NCBI GenBank assembly: GCA_002479405.1
Contig: DLMX01000005.1
Span: 1,104-14,529, forward strand
Length of the DNA: 13,426 bases
Origin: Methylophilaceae bacterium UBA7525
Lineage (GTDB): Bacteria; Pseudomonadota; Gammaproteobacteria; Burkholderiales; Methylophilaceae
Direction of reading: 5' to 3'
Below, piece by piece: positions 6,199 through 13,395 of the stretch. Under the pieces are notes generated by a model, which had not been told where the DNA came from, did not search any database, and saw nothing but the letters and a program-made list of their open reading frames with translations. The position numbers and the translations under genes are program-made. The first letter of the stretch is position 1, and every line of letters starts with the position of its first letter.

Positions 6199-6918
6199 TT
6201 GAAAACTCTGAACCTGACATTTTCCAGCCTCGCCCTGCTGTTGGCGCTGGCGCAACCACTGAATGCCGCTACCTTGGATGATGCCAAGGCAGCTGCCAGG
6301 CTGGCCGATTACAAAACTGCTGCCAGCATCTACGAGCCTCTGGCCGAGCAGGGTGATGTGAACGCCCAGTATGAACTGGGTATCCTTTATTATCGTGGCA
6401 TGGGTGTTGAGCAAAGTTACGAACAGGCAGCCAAGTGGCATCGCAAGGCGGCGGAGCAGGGTCATGCCGATGCGCAGTACAGCATCGGTGCCATGCATTT
6501 CAATCGCGATATTCCGACCGAGGATTATACCGAAGCTGCCAACTGGTATATGAAGGCGGCAGAGCAGGGCAATGCCAAGGCACAATTGAATATCGGCATT
6601 CTTTATTTCCGCGGAGATATTCTCGAGCAGAACCTTGAGGAGGCCGTGAAGTGGTATTTGAAGGCCGCCGAGCAAGGCAACGCCGAAGCGCAGTTCAATC
6701 TTGGCAATATGTATACTCGCGGTCTGGGTGTGGAAGAGGATCTGGTACGCGGCACCATGTGGGTACTGGTCTCGATCGAGAATCCGGATGTGGGCAAGCG
6801 CATCATCAGCAAGACCAAGGTGGCCAATTTCAATGCCGGCAAGATGACGGAAGAACAGAAGCAGCAGACCAGAACGATGGCCAATGAATGCAAGGCCAAG
6901 CAATATAAAGGCTGTTAA
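6199..6918 (+). CDS. Secreted Sel1-repeat (TPR-like) protein
   Basis: A 239-residue protein from a TTG start, with AGGA (6190-6193) 5 nt upstream. Residues 1-23 form a signal peptide ending in LNA, so it is exported, probably to the periplasm. The mature part carries three complete 36-residue Sel1-like repeats (about 55-90, 91-126 and 127-162), each ending in the KAAEQG element, and a fourth degenerate one (163-192). Such solenoids bind other proteins; no enzyme motif is present. The C-terminal tail has only two cysteines (C231, C239), which could form a disulfide. It starts 37 nt after the tRNA CCA end with no evident promoter between, so it is probably read through from the tRNA promoter. 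It ends at the intrinsic terminator at 6940-6973. The specific partner is unknown. Confidence 0.88.
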   Translation: MKTLNLTFSSLALLLALAQPLNAATLDDAKAAARLADYKTAASIYEPLAEQGDVNAQYELGILYYRGMGVEQSYEQAAKWHRKAAEQGHADAQYSIGAMHFNRDIPTEDYTEAANWYMKAAEQGNAKAQLNIGILYFRGDILEQNLEEAVKWYLKAAEQGNAEAQFNLGNMYTRGLGVEEDLVRGTMWVLVSIENPDVGKRIISKTKVANFNAGKMTEEQKQQTRTMANECKAKQYKGC

Positions 6919-6924
6919 GCGGCT

Positions 6925-7188
6925 CTAGCAGTCAACAGGAAACTGGATTTCTTCAAAGAAATCCAGTTTTTTTCCGCGCCGGATTTTCTTCAATTGCGCC
7001 TCTGCTATTGAGGCGGTCGAACGATCGGGGTAGGTTCTGGAGGCGAGTATACGTAGCGGAGGGTTGGCGCGCGTGTATTTAGCGCCGAGGCCGGATTGAT
7101 GTGCGCGAAAGCGCGCCTCCAGATCTTTCGTGATGCCGGCGTAGTAGCTGCCACCTTCACATTCCAGCAAGTACAAATACCACGGCAT
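6925..7188 (-). CDS. GIY-YIG nuclease-like protein (YhbQ / UPF0213 type)
   Basis: An 87-residue protein consisting of a single GIY-YIG domain. Its N-terminus WYLYLLEC stands for the GIY motif and SYYAGITKDLEARFRAH for the YIG motif with the conserved arginine. GAKYTRANPP is the usual next block, and the ERAQLKK-type helix appears as IAEAQLKKIRRGKKLDFF with the likely catalytic glutamate. Single-domain members (YhbQ, UPF0213) are nuclease-like, with some evidence in the family for nicking DNA, but cellular roles are unclear. ATG 7188 was chosen; a TTG one codon earlier is possible. No strong ribosome site is seen. It may be co-transcribed with the zinc-ribbon gene 40 nt upstream. Its 3' end overlaps the convergent Sel1 terminator, which constrains both sequences. 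Confidence 0.85.
   Translation of the reverse strand: MPWYLYLLECEGGSYYAGITKDLEARFRAHQSGLGAKYTRANPPLRILASRTYPDRSTASIAEAQLKKIRRGKKLDFFEEIQFPVDC
6940..6973 (+). terminator. Strong rho-independent terminator of the Sel1-repeat gene
   Basis: AAACTGGATTTCTT (6940-6953) pairs perfectly with AAGAAATCCAGTTT (6956-6969) and is followed by T's to 6973. It lies 21 nt after the Sel1 stop. On the minus strand the same bases encode the last residues of the GIY-YIG protein. Confidence 0.88.
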
Positions 7189-7228
7189 CAATATCGATTA
7201 AATCAGTCCAGAATCAAATGGCGGGAAA

Positions 7229-7444
7229 TCAGTAATCTGCGCTACGGCCGGTCGAGTAGCCATAGGCATCGTTCTGCCATTCGCCGCAACGGTCGCACCT
7301 GTGATCCTGCATGGTTTTGCACAGGGTCAGGTGATCGTGCCCACAGAAACGGCAGACGTGTGCAGGATTCGCCGCGGACTTGGCGTGTGTCTCGTGATGC
7401 TCCTGCGCGACGCGCGTGCTACCCAAACCATATTTGTTGTCCAT
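7229..7444 (-). CDS. Small zinc-ribbon-like protein, unknown function
   Basis: A 71-residue protein not recognised by name. It has two CxxC knuckles, VCRFCG (30-35) and RCDRCGEW (49-56), 15 residues apart, as in zinc ribbons, plus C42 and several histidines between them. The N-terminal 25 residues are polar and rich in H, A and K; the C-terminus is Gly/Ser/Tyr-rich. ATG 7444 is chosen because AGGAG (7451-7455) sits 6 nt upstream, whereas an in-frame TTG five codons earlier lies on top of that site. It might bind nucleic acid or a protein partner, but nothing shows which. It is followed by the GIY-YIG gene on the same strand. Confidence 0.72.
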   Translation of the reverse strand: MDNKYGLGSTRVAQEHHETHAKSAANPAHVCRFCGHDHLTLCKTMQDHRCDRCGEWQNDAYGYSTGRSADY

Positions 7445-7539
7445 AAGAGGCTCCTGCAAGACAGGCTTACTGTTCTATCTTAATCTTCCGAAGCAAGATG
7501 GCAATCAGTTTTTTGTATGAATTCGCTGGTATGGATTGA

Positions 7540-8118
7540 TTATGATGCGCATTCTGGTGTTTTAACGGCTGTCTCGTCCGCCCATTGTAGAATCTGCCGG
7601 ATCGCTTGAGTGCTGGCGCTATCCAGTGCGGCAACGCCGCCCTTGCTGTCCGCACTGGGTGCAGTAGCGCTGGTTTGTATCGTATGGCTGTAGAGGTTGC
7701 GGCGTGGCTGTTTTGCGTAGAGCGTGGCATGCAGGCTAACGACCCCGCTGCTGGCATCCGGGCTCGTGAACACCTGATCGAATGCTTCGATTTCAAGTTG
7801 CAAGGCGCACCTCCCCTGCTTTGTTGCATTCGCCATGTTGCGCAGCTTGGATTCAAGCAGCGCGGCCGGAGAACTGGACCAGCGGCTTTGCGCGTAGTTG
7901 TGGACTTGCGCAGGATTTTGGTAATCGAGACGGTAACGCATGCGCCGGTGGTCAACTGCGTCGACCGCCGTGATGCGGCCGATGTCTACCAGAGTGTCGA
8001 TCCTGTCCGGTTCGTTTTTCAGCCCAAAGTCGTAGATTGCACTCTCGGGTCCTGGCCGGTTTGTTCCAAGGCAGGCGGTCAGCAGGCTGATCAGGCTAAT
8101 GTACAGAAGATAACGCAT
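7540..8118 (-). CDS. ABC-type transport auxiliary lipoprotein, PqiC-like
   Basis: A 192-residue lipoprotein with a short signal peptide and lipobox LTAC (13-16), so C16 should be lipidated and the protein sent to the outer membrane. The rest matches the ABC transport auxiliary family (PF03886; PqiC/YmbA): YDFG at 29-32, YRLDYQNPAQVHNYAQSRW (62-80), PAALLESKLR (84-93), EIEAFDQVF (109-117) and GVVSLHATL (125-133). In this family the lipoprotein docks the MCE tunnel of a lipid transporter to the outer membrane. It is the last gene of the four-gene minus-strand operon, 11 nt after the MCE gene. No clear terminator is seen after its stop. C104 and C190 are additional cysteines of the mature protein. 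Confidence 0.88.
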   Translation of the reverse strand: MRYLLYISLISLLTACLGTNRPGPESAIYDFGLKNEPDRIDTLVDIGRITAVDAVDHRRMRYRLDYQNPAQVHNYAQSRWSSSPAALLESKLRNMANATKQGRCALQLEIEAFDQVFTSPDASSGVVSLHATLYAKQPRRNLYSHTIQTSATAPSADSKGGVAALDSASTQAIRQILQWADETAVKTPECAS

Positions 8119-8129
8119 GTCGTGGCCTC

Positions 8130-9089
8130 TCAGGGGTTCATGTTGGACTGAAACCCGTTCTCGCCGGGTCCTGGTCTGGCAGGCGGCTTGCCGAGCAGCA
8201 GGCTTTGCGGATGTTGCTCCAGATTATCGAGCAGCTCGCTGAACTGTGTCAGGTCACGGTTCATGTGCTGTGTCAGTTCATGTATGCGCGGTAGTGTTTC
8301 ATCATTCAGCGTATGACTCAGCTGCTGGCTGTTCTTTCCGATTTCCTGTGCCATGTTGCGGAACTCCCGGGCGGTTTCGTTCAGCTCACCCAGTAAAGGA
8401 TGAGCGGCATCGGCAGTTTTTTGCATGCTGCTCAGTGTCTCGCTCAACATGACCTGATTCTGTTCGGACGCCATGTCACCCATGCGCTCGAAAGTGGTCG
8501 AGGCGGTGTTCAGGAGCGGCTCCAGCTTTCTTGAGGCAAGTTCAAGGTTGGTCAGCGTCTGATTGAGCTTTTCATGATCCACGCTGTTCAAAAGTTGATG
8601 GGCAGTGTTGGCCAGAGCGTTACTGCTTTGCAGCAGCGTTTCGACCTGGGTGACGAGTTGCGGGCCGTTGTCCAGCAGTTTGTCCATCATCGAAGGTTGC
8701 AGTGGAATTTCGCCGCCCTCTGCCAGCAATGGCACGCTGCTGTCTTCAGTATCGTCGAGGTCGATGAAGGCGAGTCCGGTAACGCCTTGCATGCGCAGTT
8801 CAGCATGACTCTGTTCGCTCAGGCGCAGTTCGTCGATGACGCGGATGCCGATGCGGATGACGTTTTTGGCTGATTTATCCAGATGGATATCGGTCACCTT
8901 GCCGACATTGACGCCGCGGTACCTCACTGTAGATTCGACGCTGAGTCCGATGACCGGCAGGCTGGAGACGACTGTGTAATTGGCGTTCTGCCTGTGGTCA
9001 CCGCTCAGCCACCAGAAGGAAAGCAGCAGGGCGAGGCCGAGCAGCAAGGTAAAAAGTCCGACAGCGATAGCGTAGGTGCGATTTTCCAT
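8130..9089 (-). CDS. MCE-domain substrate-binding protein, MlaD-like
   Basis: A 319-residue protein anchored by one N-terminal membrane helix (about 7-28). The MCE domain follows (about 38-115, with SVRYRGVNVGKVTDIHL-like strand at 52-70 and MQGVTGLAFIDL at 100-111). From 140 to 290 it is helical and rich in Q, N and L, likely a coiled coil, and the tail has SLLLGKPPARPGPGE (296-310), a signature often seen in betaproteobacterial members. MCE proteins form hexameric rings on a permease and carry lipid across the periplasm. The long helix suggests a tunnel or needle rather than the short E. coli MlaD (about 180 residues), closer to the single-MCE, helix-extended proteins partnered with PqiC-like lipoproteins. 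It starts 4 nt after the ATPase stop, so translation is coupled. Confidence 0.93.
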   Translation of the reverse strand: MENRTYAIAVGLFTLLLGLALLLSFWWLSGDHRQNANYTVVSSLPVIGLSVESTVRYRGVNVGKVTDIHLDKSAKNVIRIGIRVIDELRLSEQSHAELRMQGVTGLAFIDLDDTEDSSVPLLAEGGEIPLQPSMMDKLLDNGPQLVTQVETLLQSSNALANTAHQLLNSVDHEKLNQTLTNLELASRKLEPLLNTASTTFERMGDMASEQNQVMLSETLSSMQKTADAAHPLLGELNETAREFRNMAQEIGKNSQQLSHTLNDETLPRIHELTQHMNRDLTQFSELLDNLEQHPQSLLLGKPPARPGPGENGFQSNMNP

Positions 9090-9093
9090 GTGT

Positions 9094-9876
9094 CTATTGT
9101 GCCCTTTCCATGCGCGCGCTGATATCGTGGAAGAAATTATTGACGAAGGGATGGTCGATCATGCCTAGTTCGCTTAGCGTACAGTCAGCGACGATCCGTT
9201 TGTCGGCCAGTACTGCGACACGATCCGCCATCTGTGCCAGCGTGTCGAGGTCGTGCGTGACGAACAGCACAGTGAGGCCAAGAGTGTGTTTTAGCTGCTT
9301 GATCAGCTCGATGAATTTTTTGCTGCGGTCGGGATCCAGTCCGGCGGTCGGCTCGTCCAGCACCAGCAGTTCCGGCTCCAGTGCCAGCGCCCGCGCCAGG
9401 CCGACGCGCTTGATCATGCCGCCGGACAGCTGTGCCGGTAGCAGCAGTCCGTGTTTCGGTTCCAGTTCGACCAATGACAGTTTGTGCATGACCAGCCGGC
9501 AGATGGTTTCCTCGTCAAACTGCTTGAGTTCGCGCAAGGGGAAGGCGATGTTGTCATAGACGGATAGCGCAGAGAACAGGGCGCCCTGCTGGAACAGCAT
9601 GCCCAGACGGTTCATCAGCCGTTGCTGCTTGAGGCGATCGACCTCATTCAGGTTTTCGCCGAACAGGAAGATTTCTCCCCTGGTCGGCACCGTCAGCCCG
9701 ACGATGTGGCGCAACAGCGTGGTTTTGCCGCTGCCGGAACCGCCGACCAGCGCGACGATCTGCCCGGCGCGCACCTGCAGATTCAGATTTTCATGTACTA
9801 CATTGTCGTCGAACACGGTCCATACCTGACGCGCCTCGCAGACGATGTTGTCGTGGCCGGATGCTGGCGTGCTCAT
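9094..9876 (-). CDS. Lipid-transport ABC ATPase, MlaF-like
   Basis: A 260-residue ATPase with Walker A GGSGSGKT (45-52), Q-loop LFQQGALFSALSVYDNI (94-110), signature LSGG (150-153), Walker B LLVLDE (170-175), D-loop GLDP (179-182) and switch histidine H208. The FQQGALFSALSVYDNIAFPLRE region is typical of the MlaF/Ttg2A branch that serves MCE systems, rather than importers or drug pumps. It powers movement of lipid through the permease. It overlaps the permease gene by ATGA (9873-9876). The C-terminal IDHPFVNNFFHDISAR segment resembles the part of MlaF that contacts a neighbouring ATPase subunit. All catalytic residues are present. The gene order permease-ATPase-MCE-lipoprotein supports the assignment. 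Confidence 0.95.
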   Translation of the reverse strand: MSTPASGHDNIVCEARQVWTVFDDNVVHENLNLQVRAGQIVALVGGSGSGKTTLLRHIVGLTVPTRGEIFLFGENLNEVDRLKQQRLMNRLGMLFQQGALFSALSVYDNIAFPLRELKQFDEETICRLVMHKLSLVELEPKHGLLLPAQLSGGMIKRVGLARALALEPELLVLDEPTAGLDPDRSKKFIELIKQLKHTLGLTVLFVTHDLDTLAQMADRVAVLADKRIVADCTLSELGMIDHPFVNNFFHDISARMERAQ

Positions 9877-10988
9877 ATGCCGATGCCTCTGGTCATGATG
9901 GCGAACTGTGCGTCGATCAGAATGACGGCGGTGATGCTGGTGACCACCGAACTGGTGGTGCTCATGCTTAGGCTTTCCGTGTTGGGTTTGACCCGCAGGC
10001 CGAAATGGCAGGCAATCAGGGTGACGACAAAGCCGAACAGCAGACCCTTGATCAGGCTCAGCGTCAGATTGACCGGCTGCACGACGGTGGGCAGATATTC
10101 AAAGAAGAAATGAAAGCTGATGCCGAGTTCGATGTTGGCGGATAATGCGCCACCCAGCAGGCTCCAGGCCGAAGTCCATAATACGAGGAACGGTGCAACG
10201 AAAGTGAGACCCAGTACCTTGGGCAGCACCACGCGCAATATGCGTGAAATGCCCATGGTGGTGAGTGCGTCGATTTCCTCGGTGACGCGCATGACGCCGA
10301 TCTGCGCCGTCATGGCCGAGCCGGAACGGCCGGCAATCAGCACCGCCATCAGCATCGGACCCAGTTCGCGGATGACGCCGAGGCCGAGGATGTTGACGAT
10401 GAAAATGTCTGCGCCGAAGGCGCGTAGCTGTTTGGACATCAGATAGCCCAGCGCAATGCCGATCATGAAACCGAGCAGGGCGCTGATTGGCAGTGCGGTG
10501 ACCCCGCTCTTGTAGATATTGGCACTGAACTCGCGTAGCGGGAATTCCCTTGGTCGTCGCAGGACATAAAGGATTTCCATGAACAGCAGACCGAGTAACT
10601 GCATTAAGTCGCGCAGATGTCCCAAGAATTCGAAAGTCATCTTGCCGAGGTTGACAACCGGCCCGATCAGATCTGGCTGTTTGCGCACGCGGATAGAGAT
10701 ATCGAGGCGGCCCAGCATGTCGAACACGGCGCGCTGTTCGTCGGTCAGGCTGATGCGGTTGTCGATTTTCGCACCCCAGCCCGCCCACAGGACGGCCGCA
10801 GCTGCCGTGTCGAGCTGCTCGACCTGTTGCAGGTCCCAGCTGGTAAAGGGGTCGGAGAAATAGGGTGCCAGTGAGGTTTTCAGGGCGGCGAAATCGTTTT
10901 CCAGCGAGCGCAGCGACCATTGGCCGAGCAGCCGTATGTGCGGGCGGCCCTGTTGGTCCAGTTCGATGTGAAAACTTGCTGCCGCCAT
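9873..10988 (-). CDS. MlaE-like ABC permease with fused N-terminal STAS domain
   Basis: A 371-residue permease. Residues 1 to about 105 are a STAS-like soluble domain (strand-rich with LLGQWSLRSLE at 20-30, SWDLQQVEQLDTAAAAVLW at 50-68). In the E. coli Mla system this part is a separate protein, MlaB, which regulates the ATPase. The remainder is the MlaE membrane domain with about five to six hydrophobic segments: LRDLMQLLGLLFMEIL, PISALLGFMIGIALGYL, the conserved RELGPMLMAVLIAGRSGSAM (207-226), EEIDALTTMGI (237-247) and the C-terminal STTSSVVTSITAVILID (343-359). It is the first gene of the lipid-transport operon. ATG 10988 has AGGGGAG 4 nt upstream and the promoter at 11009-11038. The fused architecture is common in betaproteobacteria and Pseudomonas. 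Confidence 0.94.
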   Translation of the reverse strand: MAAASFHIELDQQGRPHIRLLGQWSLRSLENDFAALKTSLAPYFSDPFTSWDLQQVEQLDTAAAAVLWAGWGAKIDNRISLTDEQRAVFDMLGRLDISIRVRKQPDLIGPVVNLGKMTFEFLGHLRDLMQLLGLLFMEILYVLRRPREFPLREFSANIYKSGVTALPISALLGFMIGIALGYLMSKQLRAFGADIFIVNILGLGVIRELGPMLMAVLIAGRSGSAMTAQIGVMRVTEEIDALTTMGISRILRVVLPKVLGLTFVAPFLVLWTSAWSLLGGALSANIELGISFHFFFEYLPTVVQPVNLTLSLIKGLLFGFVVTLIACHFGLRVKPNTESLSMSTTSSVVTSITAVILIDAQFAIMTRGIGI

Positions 10989-11008
10989 CCGTCTCCCCTT
11001 TCCGGTCG

Positions 11009-11038
11009 ATTATACGCAGTGCTTTTGCTTTAGGACAA
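11009..11038 (-). promoter_or_regulatory. Promoter of the lipid-transport operon
   Basis: On the minus strand, TTGTCC (complement of 11033-11038) is followed after 18 bp by a perfect TATAAT (complement of 11009-11014), 20 nt before the permease ATG. It lies back to back with the yjbQ promoter. Confidence 0.65.
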
Positions 11039-11056
11039 CCGTCCACCGAGGCGCGG

Positions 11057-11062
11057 TATAAT
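11057..11062 (+). promoter_or_regulatory. -10 box of the yjbQ-trhP promoter
   Basis: A perfect TATAAT stands 54 nt before the yjbQ ATG. No good -35 is found at the usual distance; AGGACA (11032-11037) at 19 bp is the best and overlaps the -35 of the opposite promoter. Confidence 0.5.
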
Positions 11063-11115
11063 CCAAGTTATTCTATTAAAACGACATTCGAAATCATTTT
11101 GGAGAAATCGGCAGC

Positions 11116-11535
11116 ATGAAAAGCTATCGCAAGGAACTCTGGTTCAATGCACCGGCCCGCATGGCCTTCATTAACATTACCGGCGAAGTGGAGCAGTGTT
11201 TGCATGAATCCGGCGTCAAGGAAGGTTTTGTGCTGGTCAATGCCATGCACATCACGGCCAGCGTGTTCATCAACGATGATGAATCCGGGCTGCATCACGA
11301 TTACGGCGTCTGGCTGGAAAAGCTGGCTCCGCATGAGCCGGTCAGCGGCTATCACCATAACCGTACCGGCGAGGACAACGCCGATGCGCACATGAAGCGG
11401 CAGGTCATGGGTCGCGAGGTGGTTGTCGCCATTACCAACGGCCGGCTGGATTTTGGCCCATGGGAACAGATTTTCTACGGTGAGTTTGACGGCCGTCGCA
11501 AGAAGCGCGTGCTGGTGAAGATTATTGGTGAATAG
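11116..11535 (+). CDS. yjbQ: UPF0047 / YjbQ family protein
   Basis: A 139-residue protein of the YjbQ/UPF0047 family. Landmarks are VNAMHITASVFIN (41-53), ESGLHHDYGVWLEKLAP (56-72), GYHHNRTGEDNADAHMKRQ (78-96) with the conserved His/Asn/Asp cluster, and ITNGRLDFGPWEQIFYGEFDG (106-126) carrying the family signature. E. coli YjbQ has weak thiamine-phosphate synthase activity, but the physiological function of the family is not settled. The fold is a trimer with a metal-binding cleft formed by the conserved histidines (known for the family). GGAG at 11101-11104 precedes the ATG by 11 nt. The stop TAG directly abuts the ATG of trhP, so the two genes are co-transcribed. Confidence 0.93.
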   Translation: MKSYRKELWFNAPARMAFINITGEVEQCLHESGVKEGFVLVNAMHITASVFINDDESGLHHDYGVWLEKLAPHEPVSGYHHNRTGEDNADAHMKRQVMGREVVVAITNGRLDFGPWEQIFYGEFDGRRKKRVLVKIIGE

Positions 11536-12888
11536 ATGGTGATGAGAATACCTGAATTACTCGCCCCGGCTGGGGATCTGGATCGTATGCGTACGGCGTT
11601 TGATTATGGCGCCGATGCCGTCTATGCCGGCCAGCCCCGCTACAGTCTGCGTGTACGCAACAATGGTTTCGGCATGGCAGAGCTGGCGGATGGCATCAGC
11701 GAAGCGCATCAGCGCGGCAAAAAATTCTTTGTGGCGAGCAATATTGCACCGCACAACAGCAAGGTCAAAACTTATATGGCGGATATGGAGCCGGTGATCG
11801 CCATGCAGCCAGACGCGCTGATCATGTCGGATCCCGGTCTTATCATGATGGTGCGCGAGAAGTGGCCGGAGATGCCGGTGCATCTGTCGGTGCAGGCCAA
11901 TACAGTCAATTACGCCACGGTCAAGTTCTGGCAGCATCTCGGACTGACCCGTGTCATCCTGTCGCGCGAACTGTCGCTGGACGAGATTGAGGAGATCCGT
12001 CAGCAATGTCCGGATATGGAGCTCGAAGTCTTTGTCCATGGCGCACTCTGCATCGCTTATTCCGGCCGTTGCCTGCTTTCGGGTTACTTCAATCACCGCG
12101 ACCCGAATCAGGGCAGTTGCACCAACTCCTGCCGCTGGGATTACAAGGTGCACGATGCGTCGGAGGATCCTGCCGGCGTGATCCGTCTCAATGAGTTCGA
12201 CTTCAAGGCCGAGATGGAAAAATCCAGCTTGTCGGAATGCGGCAGCATGGTGCGTCATCCCGAGGCGGACAAGGTTTACCTGATTGAGGAAAAAGGCCGT
12301 CCGGGAGAACTGCTGCCGATCATGGAGGACGAGCACGGCACCTACATCATGAACAGCAAGGACCTCCGCGCCATCGAGCACGTGGAGCGCCTGATGAAGA
12401 TAGGTGTCGATTCGTTGAAGATCGAGGGTCGTACCAAGTCGCGCTACTACGTGGCGCGCACCTGCCAGACTTACCGCAAGGCGGTTGATGATGCGCTGGC
12501 CGGTCGGCCGTTCGACCTCAGCCTGCTCGGCGAGCTGGAGAATCTGGCCAACCGCGGCTATACCGATGGTTTTTATCAGCGGCACCATACGATTGACCAT
12601 CAGAACTATATGCAAGGCCACTCAAAGTCCAACCTCAGTCTCTACGTGGGCGATATCGTTGGTTATGATGCCGAACACGGTTTGGCTGATATCGCAGTCA
12701 AAAATCGTTTCGCGTTGGGTGATCGTTTGCAGATCATTCAGCCGGAAGGCAATCGCGAGATTCTGGTGGAGTCGCTGTTTGACAAGAAAGGCCAGCCGGT
12801 GAGCGAAGCGGCTGGTAGCGGTATTTTCGTCCGAATGCCGATGGCGGCAGGCAATTTTCATAACGCCATGGTGGCGCGCTATTTGTAA
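11536..12888 (+). CDS. trhP: U32-family tRNA 5-hydroxyuridine synthesis protein TrhP (YegQ)
   Basis: A 450-residue member of peptidase family U32 that resembles YegQ/TrhP closely. The start is PELLAPAGDLDRMRTAFDYG (6-25) then DAVYAGQPRYSLRVRNNGF (27-45), as in YegQ. The U32 signature runs from E164 through HGALC172 and GRC179LLS, and NHRDPNQGSCTNSCRW (186-201) adds C195 and C199; the cluster probably holds the iron-sulfur site. EDEHGTYIMNSKDLRAIEHV (264-283), SLKIEGRTKSRYY and RGYTDGFYQRHH follow. TrhP, with prephenate, adds the hydroxyl to U34 of several tRNAs (ho5U), needed for decoding. The other U32 paralogues UbiU and UbiV act in anaerobic ubiquinone synthesis, but are shorter and less similar. 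The ATG at 11536 abuts yjbQ; ATG 11542 is an equally acceptable start. Confidence 0.93.
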   Translation: MVMRIPELLAPAGDLDRMRTAFDYGADAVYAGQPRYSLRVRNNGFGMAELADGISEAHQRGKKFFVASNIAPHNSKVKTYMADMEPVIAMQPDALIMSDPGLIMMVREKWPEMPVHLSVQANTVNYATVKFWQHLGLTRVILSRELSLDEIEEIRQQCPDMELEVFVHGALCIAYSGRCLLSGYFNHRDPNQGSCTNSCRWDYKVHDASEDPAGVIRLNEFDFKAEMEKSSLSECGSMVRHPEADKVYLIEEKGRPGELLPIMEDEHGTYIMNSKDLRAIEHVERLMKIGVDSLKIEGRTKSRYYVARTCQTYRKAVDDALAGRPFDLSLLGELENLANRGYTDGFYQRHHTIDHQNYMQGHSKSNLSLYVGDIVGYDAEHGLADIAVKNRFALGDRLQIIQPEGNREILVESLFDKKGQPVSEAAGSGIFVRMPMAAGNFHNAMVARYL

Positions 12889-12895
12889 ATTGCTA

Positions 12896-12939
12896 TTCGG
12901 GTGATCGCTTGGCTTTGGATGGTACAGCCGGCAATCACC
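12896..12939. repeat. Interrupted inverted repeat between trhP and the CBS gene
   Basis: GGTGAT and ATCACC pair at the outside, with GGCT and AGCC pairing further in, over an 11-nt loop. It lies between two convergent genes and could end both transcripts, but the stem is broken and no T-run follows. Confidence 0.3.
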
Positions 12940-12960
12940 TGATCGGTGCCAGCTGAAGAA

Positions 12961-13395
12961 TCATTGTCCCTGAATGTAGCTTTCCAGCTGCTGAATCAGA
13001 AACTGCTGATAGGCAATGGTTTCCTTCACCAGGTCGCCGATGGAGAGTATGCCTATCACCCGCTCGTTCTCAACGACAGGCAAGTGACGTATGCGTTTGC
13101 CAGACATCAGCTCCATGCACTCATCAGTCAGCTGGTCCGGGGTAACGGTGATGACCTGGGTCGACATTACCTCGGAAATTTTGGTCGTTCTTGAGGTTTT
13201 GCCTTTCAGCGCAACTTCGCGCGCGTAATCGCGTTCCGAAAAAATGCCGGCGAGGTGGCCGCTGTCATCGATGACGACCAGAGCGCCCACATGTTTTTGT
13301 GCCATGATCGTCAAGGCATCAAAAACATTGGTCTCGGGTGTAACAGAAAGCGTCTCATAGCCCTTGGCGTCAAGCAGTTGTCTGACGGTTTTCAT
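12961..13395 (-). CDS. Two-CBS-domain protein
   Basis: A 144-residue cytoplasmic protein made of a CBS (Bateman) pair: CBS1 about 14-62 and CBS2 about 75-128. Typical elements are VFDALTIMAQKHVGALVVID (24-43), GIFSERDYAREV (50-61), ISEVMSTQVITVTPDQ (73-88), GKRIRHLPVV (99-108) and GILSIGDLV (115-123). The pair usually binds adenosine nucleotides, with D56 and D121 in the ligand-contact positions, and acts as a regulatory or energy-sensing module. No partner domain is present, so it must act on another protein. ATG 13395 has GGAGG (13401-13405 on the complement) 5 nt upstream. It is convergent with trhP. Confidence 0.93.
   Translation of the reverse strand: MKTVRQLLDAKGYETLSVTPETNVFDALTIMAQKHVGALVVIDDSGHLAGIFSERDYAREVALKGKTSRTTKISEVMSTQVITVTPDQLTDECMELMSGKRIRHLPVVENERVIGILSIGDLVKETIAYQQFLIQQLESYIQGQ

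Noticed and set aside
6053..6259. A 68-codon minus-strand ORF with GDRNRTYDLRVTSALLYQL
   Set aside because: This is the familiar false protein produced by reading the complement of a tRNA gene; it is antisense to tRNA-Thr.
6169..6903. A 244-codon minus-strand ORF with internal repeats
   Set aside because: It is the complement of the Sel1-repeat gene; the repeats are inherited from the 36-residue repeats of the real gene, which has signal peptide, ribosome site and terminator.
7485..7502. A small hairpin with a TTCG loop downstream of the lipid-transport operon (minus strand), considered as its terminator
   Set aside because: The stem has only about six pairs with a bulge, and no T-run follows on the minus strand.
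11557..12621. A 354-codon minus-strand ORF
   Set aside because: Antisense to trhP, which has strong family motifs throughout. Long shadow frames are common in genes of this GC content.
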